Part shown: positions 17,201-24,669 of the stretch, in pieces
Position numbering within the stretch: the first letter of the stretch is position 1
Layout: every line of letters begins with the position of its first letter
From: Tunturiibacter empetritectus
Lineage (GTDB): Bacteria > Acidobacteriota > Terriglobia > Terriglobales > Acidobacteriaceae
Direction of reading: 5' to 3'
Length of the DNA: 64,000 nt
Assembly: GCF_013410875.1 (NCBI RefSeq)
Contig: NZ_JACCCU010000001.1
Span: forward strand, 1,922,001 to 1,986,000
The notes under the pieces: model-generated
What the model was told of the DNA's origin: nothing
Seen by the model: only the letters and a program-made list of their open reading frames with translations
The model's database searches: none
Position numbers and translations under genes: made by a program

Positions 17201-17782
17201 GTTGTCGATACAGCGACGGCCTGCGAGATGAAGCCTGAGCCGCAGGTATTTCGACGAGGACGAAGTGAAGAGCCGCAGAATGAGATCTCTATCGCGGGCG
17301 TGATTACAGGCCTGAAGGTCGCGAAGTCGAAGCGCTCGGGGGAGATGTATGCGCAGGCTTCGCTTGAGGATACGGTGGGTAAGATCGAGTTGATCGCGTT
17401 TCCGCAGTCATACGAGAAGCTTGCCGAGAAGTTGAAGATCGATGTGCCCGTGGTGGTTCGGGGGGTGTTGCGCGGCGAAGAGGATTCGGCGCCGAAGCTT
17501 GCGGTTTCGAGTATTCAGGCGCTGGAGGATGTGAAGATCAAGCTGCCGGATTCGTTGCGAATCAAGGTTCCTCTGCATAATCCTGATGCTGCGCTGCTTG
17601 AGAAGCTGCATGCCATCCTGGTTGGCGCTCCGGGCAAAGGAAAGCTTCTGCTCGATCTGGAAGAGCCGGGTGAGTTTTGCGCAGTGCTCGAGCCACACAA
17701 CTGCCTAGTCGCCGCGGATCGGCTTTTCATTGATCAGGTGGAGGAGCTGGTGGGCCGGGGAGGGGTTCGCATCATCGACTAG
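14234..17782 (+). CDS. dnaE: DNA polymerase III subunit alpha
   Basis: Replicative polymerase catalytic subunit, 1182 aa, full length for DnaE1. The N-terminal PHP domain begins FTHLHLHTDYSLLDGA. The polymerase active-site acidic motif is PDIDIDFCMNRRGEV, preceded by GPGRGSAAGSLVAY; later come the fingers and OB-fold (EISIAGVITGLKVAKSK). The start codon has no Shine-Dalgarno, but TAAACT lies at 14222-14227, exactly 6 bases before the ATG, as expected for a leaderless transcript. accA follows 50 bp downstream. Confidence 0.97.
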   Translation: MAAEFTHLHLHTDYSLLDGACDVDKLAGHLSKIGQTAAAMTDHGNIYGAVHFFEAMQKKGIKPILGCELYICKNDDHRAAPEGDKYNHLLVLAENQEGYRNLVRLTSEAALHGFYRKPRVSKDFLAKHSEGLIGFSGCLAGEVNQFLMEDKYEEAKRIAGFYQDLFGKGNYFLEIQDHGLAPDKGVCDALFKMERELDIPLIATNDSHYVASDDSRAHEILLCVQTAGSMNDPKRFKFDTQEFYIKSAEEMLRTFSQNPEVCTRTMQFIERCNVKMLKVDNPFPDFNVPEGETLDTYFEQVCRKGLEMRLETAVAHLRSRGLLKKTIPEYHERLDRELNIIKQMKFPGYFMIVWDFIKYAREQRIPVGPGRGSAAGSLVAYVMQITDIDPLQNELLFERFLNPERVSMPDIDIDFCMNRRGEVIEYVNRKYGRDQVAQIITFNTMAAKAAIKDVGRALDMPYGEVDRIAKMIPTTIGITIDQALKDSPSLAGAYEGDPKIKELIDAALRLEGLVRGAGVHAAGVVIAPKPLTELVPVTRAKNDDIVTAYDMKAVEKMGLLKMDFLGLTTLTVIDDALKLIKSTTGTDVDMAMVPLDDAKTYEQVYHRALTSGVFQFESGGMRDVLRRYKPNTVEDLTALNALYRPGPIQGGMIDDFIERKWGRRAVSYELPELEMILRETLGVIVYQEQVMQISNVLAGYSLGDSDLLRRAMGKKDPAEMAKQRDRFMSGAAANKHPKDTAGKIFDLMAQFAGYGFNKSHSAAYALLAYHTAWLKTHYPVEFMAALLTSETSKPENVVKYISECREMNISVVPPNVQVSDANFTPIETPGGAAIGFGLAAIKNVGHNAIESIIAARTALQAAGKKGFSSLWEFCEKVDLRLLNKRVLESLIKAGAMDVFGGRAALCAALDKAMERAQKSQRDEAAGQHGLFGIFDADIHSPSSTNGEEALPSVAEWDEHTRLQNEKEVLGFFVSGHPMDKYREKLRNMKVVDTATACEMKPEPQVFRRGRSEEPQNEISIAGVITGLKVAKSKRSGEMYAQASLEDTVGKIELIAFPQSYEKLAEKLKIDVPVVVRGVLRGEEDSAPKLAVSSIQALEDVKIKLPDSLRIKVPLHNPDAALLEKLHAILVGAPGKGKLLLDLEEPGEFCAVLEPHNCLVAADRLFIDQVEELVGRGGVRIID

Positions 17783-17832
17783 CCGCCAATGCCATACAAT
17801 CGAGAGAGAAGTTAGTGAAGCACACCTAGACA

Positions 17833-18690
17833 ATGGCAGAACACGAGACCGGAAGAACAGCGCACTCCCAGGCAGTATCCGCACCGACTCCCGAAGCGTG
17901 GATTAAGACGGAGCTGGCGCGGCACCCCCAGCGCCCCTACCCGATGGATTTCATTGCAGCATTGTTTACCGACTTCAGCGAGATCCATGGCGACCGCGCC
18001 TTTGGCGACGATGCTGCGATGAGTTGTGGGATGGCGGTCTTTCACGGCGAACCGGTGATGGTGATCGGGAACCTGAAGGGGAGGACGCTGAAGGAACGGG
18101 TGGCGCGGAAGTTTGGCAGCCCCGATCCAGAAGGGTATCGCAAGGCTCTGCGGGCGATGAAGATTGCTGAGAAGTTTGGCAGGCCTGTGTTTACCTTCCT
18201 CGACCTAGCTGGAGCGAATCCTGGCATCGGGGCGGAGGAGCGCGGGCAGGGGGAGGCAATCGCACGGAATCTGCTGGAGATGTCCCGATTGCGGGTGCCA
18301 ACCATCGCTACGATTACGGGCGAGGGTGGATCCGGCGGTGCACTGGCCCTGGCAGTATCCGATCGTGTGTTGATGCTTGAAAACGCGATCTACTCGGTGA
18401 TCTCTCCTGAGGGATGCGCGTCGATTATGTGGAAGGATGCCAGCAAGAAGCAGCAGGCAGCGACGGCGTTGAAGTACACCGCCGTGGACGTCAAATTACT
18501 TGGCTGTGTCGATGAGGTATTGCCTGAGCCGTGGGGTGGGACGCAGAACAATCCGGAAGAGGCCATGACATTGGTCGACGAAAGACTGCGGGGCAACCTC
18601 GCAGAGCTTCGGGCACTGCCGCTCAAGACCCTGCTTGAGCAGCGCTACGCCAAGTTTCGTAATATCGCGCAGTTTTACACCACCGTTTAG
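17833..18690 (+). CDS. accA: Acetyl-CoA carboxylase carboxyltransferase subunit alpha (divergent)
   Basis: Transfers the carboxyl group from biotin to acetyl-CoA, with AccD, for fatty-acid synthesis. The product is 285 aa, about 30 residues shorter than usual at the N-terminus. Family hallmarks are ARHPQRPYPMDFI, HGDRAFGDDAA, NLKGRTLKERV, GAEERGQGEAIARNL, the oxyanion GEGGSGGALAL, SPEGCASIMWKD and the C-terminal RYAKFRNIAQFY. The normally conserved DTPGAYPG segment reads DLAGANPG here (about 18210-18235). It follows dnaE in the same direction. Confidence 0.93.
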   Translation: MAEHETGRTAHSQAVSAPTPEAWIKTELARHPQRPYPMDFIAALFTDFSEIHGDRAFGDDAAMSCGMAVFHGEPVMVIGNLKGRTLKERVARKFGSPDPEGYRKALRAMKIAEKFGRPVFTFLDLAGANPGIGAEERGQGEAIARNLLEMSRLRVPTIATITGEGGSGGALALAVSDRVLMLENAIYSVISPEGCASIMWKDASKKQQAATALKYTAVDVKLLGCVDEVLPEPWGGTQNNPEEAMTLVDERLRGNLAELRALPLKTLLEQRYAKFRNIAQFYTTV

Positions 18691-18719
18691 CGGAACTACC
18701 GTTTCTGGAGCAGCCAGCG

Positions 18720-19754
18720 TTGCAATCCCTCAATTCGACACACTCAGGCCGCTCTGAGCGCACCTTGCAGCTGGCGCTCTTCGTAACATCTGCGACCTGG
18801 TTTATGGCTTCCGATATTCTGGCGGGACGTTCGGCGCGTGGCCTTTCGGAGCGATTTGGGCTTGACGCGGAGAGACATCTGCTTGCGGCGCTCTTTCTTC
18901 TCTTTTTGCTGGCGGTCGGGTTTTCGATCTTGCAGGCTATTGCCCATCGGCAGTCTTCCATGCGGGAGGTTATGGGTCTCCCGAAGCGGCCGACCTCACG
19001 GAGGGAGTGGTCCCTTGGTGCAGCAGTTGGCTGGGGTTGCGTGGTGCTGGCCGTTCTTCCTATGACTCTGACGGGAAAGCTGGATGTCCAGCTGTGGTTG
19101 CAGCCGCGGGCGATCTGGCTGCTGCTTTTGAATCTTGTAACTCTTGCGGTCGCGGCTCTGGCCGAGGAGGTAGCATTTCGCGGCTATCCCTTTCGGCGCT
19201 TGATTGAAGCGATGGGACCAGTAGCGGCGACAACTGGTATGTCTCTTTTCTTTGGGCTCGGACATGCACTGAATCCGGGGGCTACGTGGACGAGCATTTT
19301 TGTGACGATGCTAGCTGGCCTGCTGCTGTCGGTGGCGTGGCTGCGGACCCACGGATTGTGGCTACCGTGGGGACTTCACTTTGCTTGGAACGCCAGCATC
19401 GGCATCCTGTTTGGCCTTCCAATCAGCGGAATCAGTGACTTCTCGAGCGTGGTGCAGACGCGGTCCTTTGGTCCACTGTGGCTGACGGGAGGGAACTACG
19501 GACCCGAGGGAGCGGTTTTTACGGCTTTCGTTTTGCTGATCGCAGTGGCGGTATTGGTCCGTATTACTCGCGATTATGCATGGGACTACACCCATAAACC
19601 CATTGTTGCGGGCGGCTATGCGATCGAGATTCCGCCACCTCCGGCACATGCGGCGATGGAGCAGGAGGCAAAACCGGCCGCTGTGCCATCCTTGGTTCAG
19701 ATTCTGCCGGCCACTCCCCAATCACGATCGGTTGGCGAGGAACCAAAGCTCTAG
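18720..19754 (+). CDS. CPBP (CAAX-like) intramembrane metalloprotease
   Basis: Polytopic membrane protein of the CPBP/Abi family, 344 aa from TTG 18720 with GGAG 9 bases upstream; the next ATG would cut into the first membrane helix. The three active-site motifs are present: EEVAFRGYPFRR (metal/catalytic Glu pair), FGLGHALNPG (His ligand) and HFAWNASIG (second His). Members process prenylated or peptide substrates or protect against bacteriocins; the role here is unknown. The C-terminal 50 residues are proline/alanine-rich and likely cytosolic. Confidence 0.88.
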   Translation: MQSLNSTHSGRSERTLQLALFVTSATWFMASDILAGRSARGLSERFGLDAERHLLAALFLLFLLAVGFSILQAIAHRQSSMREVMGLPKRPTSRREWSLGAAVGWGCVVLAVLPMTLTGKLDVQLWLQPRAIWLLLLNLVTLAVAALAEEVAFRGYPFRRLIEAMGPVAATTGMSLFFGLGHALNPGATWTSIFVTMLAGLLLSVAWLRTHGLWLPWGLHFAWNASIGILFGLPISGISDFSSVVQTRSFGPLWLTGGNYGPEGAVFTAFVLLIAVAVLVRITRDYAWDYTHKPIVAGGYAIEIPPPPAHAAMEQEAKPAAVPSLVQILPATPQSRSVGEEPKL

Positions 19755-19890
19755 CCGGGTCGGATTGAGGCGCTATTGTTTTGATTTGGGACTTTAACGC
19801 TACTTCTCTGTGGTCTGATCAAAATTCGTGAACCGGCTCTTGTCAAAGGGGAAGAGAAGGCGCAAGCTGTTGTGTATCTGAGGTGCTTCC

Positions 19891-21015
19891 ATGGCACTTT
19901 TTCGCTACAGGTCGGCTCTTTTGCTGGGTAGTCTGGCACTGTCGTCGCTGTCTTTGAAGGCGGCTCATGGTCAGGTCTTTGTGGTTGGGGAAGGTACTGC
20001 GACTGCTGACATCTCTACGGATTTCTCCCCTACACATGTTTCATTGCCTGATACGCCGATGACGGAGCGAGGCCGTCGTGAGTTGGTTCGAAATCTTGAA
20101 GCAGAGCAGGGGTTCGCTCATCGTGCGTTGCCGGTGAGCGCGGGGGTGACGCTGCGAGCGAATGGACCGATTAGTCCCAGTGGGGCGGAGTATAGAAAGA
20201 TGATCTACCAGAAGGGTGAGGCTGCGGCGCTGGGCGACCGAGTCATCATTACGTCTTTGGAGATCAAGCCTGATCGGATTGTGCTGGACCTCAACGGCGG
20301 TCCGTATCTGAAGCATCGGTTTCTAAGTCATATCCAGATCAACGACGCGCCGGTTGCGCAGACGAACCAGGATAGGGCCACAGGTTCGCGAATTACGCTG
20401 ATCTTTGAGGGGCACGTTCCGGAGATCTCCGCGCCGGAGGTAAAGGCGTTGCTGGAGCCAGTGATCGATTTTGGGGTGAAGACCTCCGAGCAGGCTTATG
20501 CGGATACTCTGCCTCCCGCGCTGAAGGAGGCGATTGCGGCGCATGAAGTTCTGGTGGGGATGAACCATCGCATGGTTCTGGCGGCGCTGGGCGCACCAGA
20601 GAACAAGATGCGGGACCAGCCGAGCGGGGATCCGAGTGGTGGGCGATACGAGGAGTGGATCTATGGTCACGTGCCGCAGACGATTCGGTTTGTGCGGTTT
20701 GTAGGGGACCGCGTGACGGTCGTGGAGATTGCGGCGCTGGGCAAACCGATCGAGATTCATGACAAGGATGAGATGGCTGGGTATAACTCAGGCGAGCCAG
20801 CGCGTGAGGTCGCGATGGGAGACAAGGCCCCTGATGGAACCGAGAAGACGAATGCTCCGCCGACGTTGCTAAAGCCGGGTGAGGCGGCGTCCGCGGGCCG
20901 CACCGATGGTAAAGTTCAATTTCCGGATGACAAGAAGGACAGTAAGGGCGGAGCGTCCGCACCGTCGGCACAGCCTCCTTCGAACAATCTTGCGTTGGCT
21001 CAACAGCCACGTTAG
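19891..21015 (+). CDS. Secreted protein of unknown function with a BamE/DUF2845-like segment
   Basis: The product is 374 aa. A typical signal peptide (residues 1-28, MALFRYRSALLLGSLALSSL ending at AHGQ) precedes the mature protein. A central beta-rich part contains KPDRIVLDLNGGPY and HIQINDAPVAQ. A later segment (HRMVLAALGAPENKM followed by GRYEEWIYG and a strand pair) resembles the small BamE/SmpA-like fold. The tail is low-complexity, rich in Pro, Ala and Lys. GAGGTG lies 6 bases before the start. I cannot name a family; it may be a periplasmic or envelope protein. Confidence 0.7.
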   Translation: MALFRYRSALLLGSLALSSLSLKAAHGQVFVVGEGTATADISTDFSPTHVSLPDTPMTERGRRELVRNLEAEQGFAHRALPVSAGVTLRANGPISPSGAEYRKMIYQKGEAAALGDRVIITSLEIKPDRIVLDLNGGPYLKHRFLSHIQINDAPVAQTNQDRATGSRITLIFEGHVPEISAPEVKALLEPVIDFGVKTSEQAYADTLPPALKEAIAAHEVLVGMNHRMVLAALGAPENKMRDQPSGDPSGGRYEEWIYGHVPQTIRFVRFVGDRVTVVEIAALGKPIEIHDKDEMAGYNSGEPAREVAMGDKAPDGTEKTNAPPTLLKPGEAASAGRTDGKVQFPDDKKDSKGGASAPSAQPPSNNLALAQQPR

Positions 21016-21215
21016 GGCTTTGGTCGTGTAGACTTGTAGGAGAGCTTCAATCGCAGTTCTTCTCCTCCGATTCCCGCCGTGGTTCGTCCCGGACAATCTT
21101 TACGAGAAGCACCGGATGATGAGATTCTGCTTGCCCGCGATGGTCATAGTCGATCGAGATATCCAATGCGTGGGCCGAGATATTTGTAACGTTCGTATTA
21201 GGGAGAGCAAGCATT

Positions 21216-21395
21216 ATGGCGAAGATTGCCAAGACCGGCGACCGTAAGAAGGTCATGGATACTAACAAGAGCACGGATTGTCCGAAGTGCTCCAAACCAA
21301 CTCGCATTGTGAAGCGCGTGAAGGACCGCGAGCGCGGTACTCCTGGCGGAGTGTATATCTCCTGCTCAGCGTGCGATTTCTTCGAAAAACTCTAA
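21216..21395 (+). CDS. Small zinc-ribbon protein, 59 aa
   Basis: A short gene starting MAKIAKTGDRKKVM and ending SACDFFEKL, with GGGAGAG about 8 bases upstream. Two Cys pairs, CPKC and CSAC, 25 residues apart make a classic zinc ribbon. The residues between are strongly basic (RIVKRVKDRERG), suggesting nucleic-acid or ribosome binding. A strong terminator follows 28 bp after the stop, so it is a single-gene unit. Codon use and the Shine-Dalgarno support a real gene; function unknown. Confidence 0.8.
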   Translation: MAKIAKTGDRKKVMDTNKSTDCPKCSKPTRIVKRVKDRERGTPGGVYISCSACDFFEKL

Positions 21396-21422
21396 GCGAA
21401 AGATTCAACAAAGATGCAACCG

Positions 21423-21450
21423 ACAAAGGGCCCTGCGTGGGCTCTTTGTT
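21423..21450 (+). terminator. Rho-independent-like terminator of the zinc-ribbon gene
   Basis: CAAAGGGCCC (21424-21433), loop TGCGT, GGGCTCTTTG (21439-21448): a 10-bp stem with one G-U pair, followed by T-rich sequence. Confidence 0.8.
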
Positions 21451-21601
21451 GTGTGCGGACCTTTCTTTTGAGTAGCTTGGATTGAACTTGGTTTCGTTGA
21501 GGATTATGCACCAAAGTTGTACAGATAATTTACCGTGAGAGACTTGACGATCGTTGGTTGAGACGGGCAGACTCGACGCTGGAAAGTAGGAACCCAGTTT
21601 T

Positions 21602-22510
21602 ATGATGAACAGCAGCTCTGCAGTGACCTCTTCTGCTTTTGCGCCTCTTCCGCACTTCACTCGCCCTACATTCCTGATGTGCCCGCCTGAGTTTTATGAC
21701 GTGGACTACGTGATCAACCCGTGGATGGCGGGGAATCTGCATCGACCGTCGCGGGATACTGCGTTTATGCAGTGGAAGAACCTGTACCGGCAGCTGCAGC
21801 GGGTGGCGGATGTTCGCTTGCTGCATGCCCGGGAGGGGTCGCCGGATATGGTGTTTGTGGCGCATGCGGCGGTGGTGCAGCATGGGCTGGCGGCGGTGTC
21901 GAGTTTTGCTCATCCGCAGCGGCAGACCGAAGAGGGGCATCTGCGAAAGTGGTTGCAGGACGCGGGTTTTCTGCTGTGGGAGACGCCGCGTGAGACTTCG
22001 TTCGAGGGTGAGGGGGATGCGCTCTTTGACGCCAATGGCGGGCATCTGTGGGCGGCACACGGGGTTCGGACTTGCCAGCATAGCCATCGACATCTGGGGG
22101 ATGCGTGGCATACGCGAGTGACTTCGCTGCATCTGGTGGACCCACGGTTTTATCATTTGGATCTTTGTTTTGCGCCACTTAGCGGAGGGTACCTGATGTA
22201 CTTTCCGGGCGCCTTCGATGCGGCTTCGCTCGAGAAGATCCATGCTGCCTATGCAGCGGATAAGAGGATTGTTGTCAGCGAGTTAGAGGCTACTCAGTTT
22301 GGCTGCAATGTGATCAATGTGGGGCGCGATGTTTTGATGGGCGCGGTGGAGACGGACCTAGCTAAACGATTGATGGAGCGTGGTTTTGATGTGACCGAGA
22401 TGCCTCTGGGCGAGTTCCAGCGTGGGGGCGGGTCGGCCAAGTCGCTGGCTTTGCGGCTGAGTGATTCGGTGCAGGCTTTGGGGGATCTTCGGATCGATTC
22501 GGCGGTCTAG
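21602..22510 (+). CDS. Amidinotransferase/dimethylargininase-fold protein with Cys-to-Ser active site
   Basis: The product is 302 aa of the arginine deiminase/DDAH superfamily (COG1834-like). Visible family elements are PTFLMCPPEFYDVDYVINPW at the N-terminus, the acidic substrate-binding FEGEGDALF, the catalytic-His-like strand YHLDLCFAPLSGG and the C-terminal nucleophile loop. That loop reads RGGGSAKSLALRL, where related proteins have Cys at the position of the Ser encoded at 22442-22444. The enzyme may be inactive or use another chemistry. A hairpin lies about 40 bp after the stop. The fold call is good; activity is uncertain. Confidence 0.82.
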   Translation: MMNSSSAVTSSAFAPLPHFTRPTFLMCPPEFYDVDYVINPWMAGNLHRPSRDTAFMQWKNLYRQLQRVADVRLLHAREGSPDMVFVAHAAVVQHGLAAVSSFAHPQRQTEEGHLRKWLQDAGFLLWETPRETSFEGEGDALFDANGGHLWAAHGVRTCQHSHRHLGDAWHTRVTSLHLVDPRFYHLDLCFAPLSGGYLMYFPGAFDAASLEKIHAAYAADKRIVVSELEATQFGCNVINVGRDVLMGAVETDLAKRLMERGFDVTEMPLGEFQRGGGSAKSLALRLSDSVQALGDLRIDSAV

Positions 22511-22550
22511 CTTTCCCATTTTTGTGGATGGTTTTTTTTGGCGTGGTGGA

Positions 22551-22590
22551 GAGGCGTTTTTTCGGGGGTTTTTCCGAAAAGCGCCTCTTT
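22551..22590 (+). terminator. Hairpin terminator after the amidinotransferase-like gene
   Basis: GAGGCGTTTTTTCGG (22551-22565) pairs imperfectly with CCGAAAAGCGCCTC (22574-22587) around a T-rich loop and is followed by TTT. It may also terminate transcripts reading on the minus strand. Confidence 0.6.
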
Positions 22591-22591
22591 C

Positions 22592-22690
22592 GCGTGGTGT
22601 TTTGGTGGTGAAGTTGTGGTGTTTTGTGTGGTGGATGTGGTGTTTTAGCAGCGCTCTTTTGGGTGCTAAAAATACGCCAACTTTTTGAAG
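22592..22690. repeat. GT-rich noncoding stretch, probable dispersed repeat
   Basis: A purine/GT-biased run of repeated GTGGTG / GTGGTGTTTT words ends in a segment containing GGGTGCTAAAAATACGCC. It has no credible gene: reading frames give His/Thr/Lys-rich nonsense. It resembles intergenic repeats I recall from Terriglobia genomes, but only one copy lies in this window. Confidence 0.4.
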
Positions 22691-22758
22691 TTTTTTGGGG
22701 TATGCCAGCGGTGGGCGTGACCAGATCGTTCCTCGATTGGGATTATTCTCTGTGGGGA

Positions 22759-22823
22759 AGGTTCGAGCTTTGCTCGAAGGCCCACTCATGCGATGAAGCT
22801 GCATGAATGGGGCACCCGATGGA
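22759..22823. repeat. REP-like palindromic element, copy 1
   Basis: TTCGAGC-TTT-GCTCGAA palindrome followed by GGCCCACTCATGCGATGAA, then GCATGAATGGGGCACCCG. Near-identical to the element at 23608. Confidence 0.75.
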
Positions 22824-22841
22824 ATGGATATATGATGGATT

Positions 22842-22916
22842 GACAAAATGCACCCCACCCTTTGCAAAGGCGCGAAGGATGGGGCACCCGGTTGGATGGG
22901 GCACCCAGTCGTTAAG
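22842..22916. repeat. GGGGCACCC-containing repeat debris
   Basis: GCACCCCACCCTTTGCAAAGGC includes the short inverted repeat TTTGC/GCAAA and is followed by two copies of ATGGGGCACCC. This is the end motif of the REP-like elements, here in a partial or composite form. Confidence 0.55.
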
Positions 22917-22947
22917 GGTGGGGTAGAGGTTTGGGTTGTACCCGGCC

Positions 22948-23523
22948 TTAGCTTGTTATGAATCTGCGGTATCGGAGTGTGGTGATTGCTCCGAGGATTC
23001 CAGTTGCCATCAGGGCGAAGGAGGAGGGTTCGGGAACGGTTGAGTTGGTGAGAGGTTCGATGGTGATGGTGCCGGGGATGTTTGGGATTGGTGCGTCGGG
23101 TACCAACATGCCGTCGAAGGTTCCGGTGAGAACGGTGGGAGCGTCAGCTGGGCCGGCTAAGGGAAGAAGCGATCCAAAGATAACGATATTGGTGAAAGCC
23201 CCGGGAGGGGGGTAAGGGAAGGACAGGGAGTAAGGGGCGTACCCGACGACCATCTCGGTGGGTGATATCTGGGTGAAGTCGATGAGGGAGTAAAATCCGG
23301 ATTCGGCGGGGTTGGTGGCCAAAACGGTGAGGCAATCGAGCGGGGGGCATGCGTGAGAAAAGAAGTAGGGGGTGGAGGCGAAGTCGAGGGTGGTGATGCC
23401 TCCGCGGACTCCGGGAGGGGAGGGGAAGTCGAAGGTGGTCTGGTACATGGTGTCGGCGTGAGCGGTTAGAGGGATGGACAAGGCAGAGGCAAGGAGGGCA
23501 AGGACGAAGAGAGTTTTGCGCAT
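22948..23523 (-). CDS. PEP-CTERM sorting-domain secreted protein
   Basis: The product is 191 aa. A signal peptide (MRKTLFVLALLASALSIPLT..AHA) is followed by a beta-rich body without recognisable catalytic residues. The C-terminus is a complete PEP-CTERM signal: VPEPSSFALMATGILG, a hydrophobic helix, and basic residues RYRRF. Such proteins are handled by exosortase and associate with exopolysaccharide. No exosortase lies in the window. AAGGGA precedes the start. REP-like repeats flank the gene on both sides. Confidence 0.88.
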   Translation of the reverse strand: MRKTLFVLALLASALSIPLTAHADTMYQTTFDFPSPPGVRGGITTLDFASTPYFFSHACPPLDCLTVLATNPAESGFYSLIDFTQISPTEMVVGYAPYSLSFPYPPPGAFTNIVIFGSLLPLAGPADAPTVLTGTFDGMLVPDAPIPNIPGTITIEPLTNSTVPEPSSFALMATGILGAITTLRYRRFITS

Positions 23524-23607
23524 GAGTGGATCCCTTCTCGAGTTTTAAGTGAAATAAGGGTGCGCCTTGGTTTGGGGGGCGTCAAGTGAATTTGTGAGGC
23601 GGTGGAA

Positions 23608-23660
23608 TCGGTTCGAGCTTTGCTCGAAGGCCCACATCATGCGATGAAAGTGCATGAATG
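23608..23660. repeat. REP-like palindromic element, copy 2
   Basis: GGTTCGAGCTTTGCTCGAA, then GGCCCACATCATGCGATGAA and TGCATGAATG. It matches copy 1 over about 50 bp with small indels and lies about 85 bp upstream of the PEP-CTERM start. Confidence 0.75.
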
Positions 23661-23695
23661 TGTATTCGGCGACGAGATTCTGAAGGCGGCGTGTA

Positions 23696-23760
23696 GAGAA
23701 AGCGGTTCGCGCGCGGCGCGAATGCCCACATCTCAGAATCGAGATATGGGGCACCCGGTT
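23696..23760. repeat. REP-like palindromic element, variant core
   Basis: AGAAAGCGGTTCGCGC, GCG, GCGCGAATGCCCACATCTC, then AGAATC, GAGATATGGGGCACCCGG. It has the same architecture as copies 1 and 2 but a different palindrome core (TTCGCGC-GCG-GCGCGAA) and a second small stem, ATCTC/GAGAT. Confidence 0.7.
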
Positions 23761-23775
23761 GTGGCTAAGGTTGAA

Positions 23776-24495
23776 TTATTTTTTGAGTGGGGCTTCGGCT
23801 TTTGCTATCTCGTCGAGGATGGCCCGGGCGGCGGCGGCGGGGTCTGGGGCCTGGGTGATGGGGCGGCCTACGACGAGCATGGAGGCGCCTGCGGCGATGG
23901 CCTGGGCTGGAGTGGCGATGCGTTTCTGGTCGCCGAGGGCCGCGCCTGCGGGGCGGATTCCCGGGATGACGAGGAGGGTGTCAGGGCCGGTGGCTGCGCG
24001 GACGGCGGCGACCTCTTCGGCGGAGCAGACGAAGCCGTCTATGCCTGATTGGGTGGCGAGCTTTGCGAGGCGGAGGACCTGGTCGGCGGGAGAGACGGTG
24101 ATGCCTGTGCCTGTGAGTTGAGCGGCGTCCATGCTGGTGAGGACAGTGACGGCAAGGAGGCGGGGCCCGCCGGGGGCGCGGGCGGCTTCGGCTGCGGCGG
24201 CCATCATGGCAGATCCTCCGCTGGCGTGAATGGTGAGGAGCCCTGCTCCGGCTTGTGTGGCGGAGCGGACGGCACCGGCTACGGTGTTGGGGATGTCGTG
24301 GAGCTTAAGGTCGAGGAAGACGTCGAAGCCACGGTCTCGAAGTTCGCGGACGATGGTGTTGCCGGCTGCGTAGTAGAGCTCCATGCCGATTTTGAACCAT
24401 TGGCAGGTGTGGCCGAGAGTGTCGACTAGTTTGAGGGCTTGCTGGGCGTCTGGATAATCGAGGGCTATTGCCAGGCGAGCTTTTGGGTCGGGCAT
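23776..24495 (-). CDS. pyrF: Orotidine 5'-phosphate decarboxylase
   Basis: Decarboxylates OMP to UMP, the last step of pyrimidine synthesis. The product is 239 aa, usual length. The catalytic DLKLHDIPNTV motif with its Lys and Asp residues is intact. The start region LAIALDYPDAQQAL, the phosphate-loop VIPGIRPAGAALGDQKR and the final VVGRPITQAPDPAAAA are typical. The ATG has no Shine-Dalgarno, but TAAACT (minus strand, 24502-24507) ends exactly 6 bases before it. Confidence 0.95.
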   Translation of the reverse strand: MPDPKARLAIALDYPDAQQALKLVDTLGHTCQWFKIGMELYYAAGNTIVRELRDRGFDVFLDLKLHDIPNTVAGAVRSATQAGAGLLTIHASGGSAMMAAAAEAARAPGGPRLLAVTVLTSMDAAQLTGTGITVSPADQVLRLAKLATQSGIDGFVCSAEEVAAVRAATGPDTLLVIPGIRPAGAALGDQKRIATPAQAIAAGASMLVVGRPITQAPDPAAAARAILDEIAKAEAPLKK

Positions 24496-24574
24496 AAGGT
24501 TAGTTTAACTTTTTTGTGCTGCCGGATGGGAGTGAAGTGTGACGATTTGTACGGGAGTTGCGAGCGTCTACGCC

Positions 24575-24615
24575 CATCTTAGAGAAAGCGGTTCGCGTGC
24601 GACGCGAGTTACTCC
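24575..24615. repeat. REP-like palindromic element, degenerate
   Basis: AGAAAGCGGTTCGCGTGCGA then CGCGAGTTACTCCACCC: core TTCGCGT-GCG-ACGCGA. It matches the 5' half of the element at 23696 but lacks the GCCCAC/GGGGCACCC end. Confidence 0.55.
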
Positions 24616-24669
24616 ACCCAGACCACCTTATGAGGATGATGGTGGCCGTATTTCCATGGCTGCGATCTC

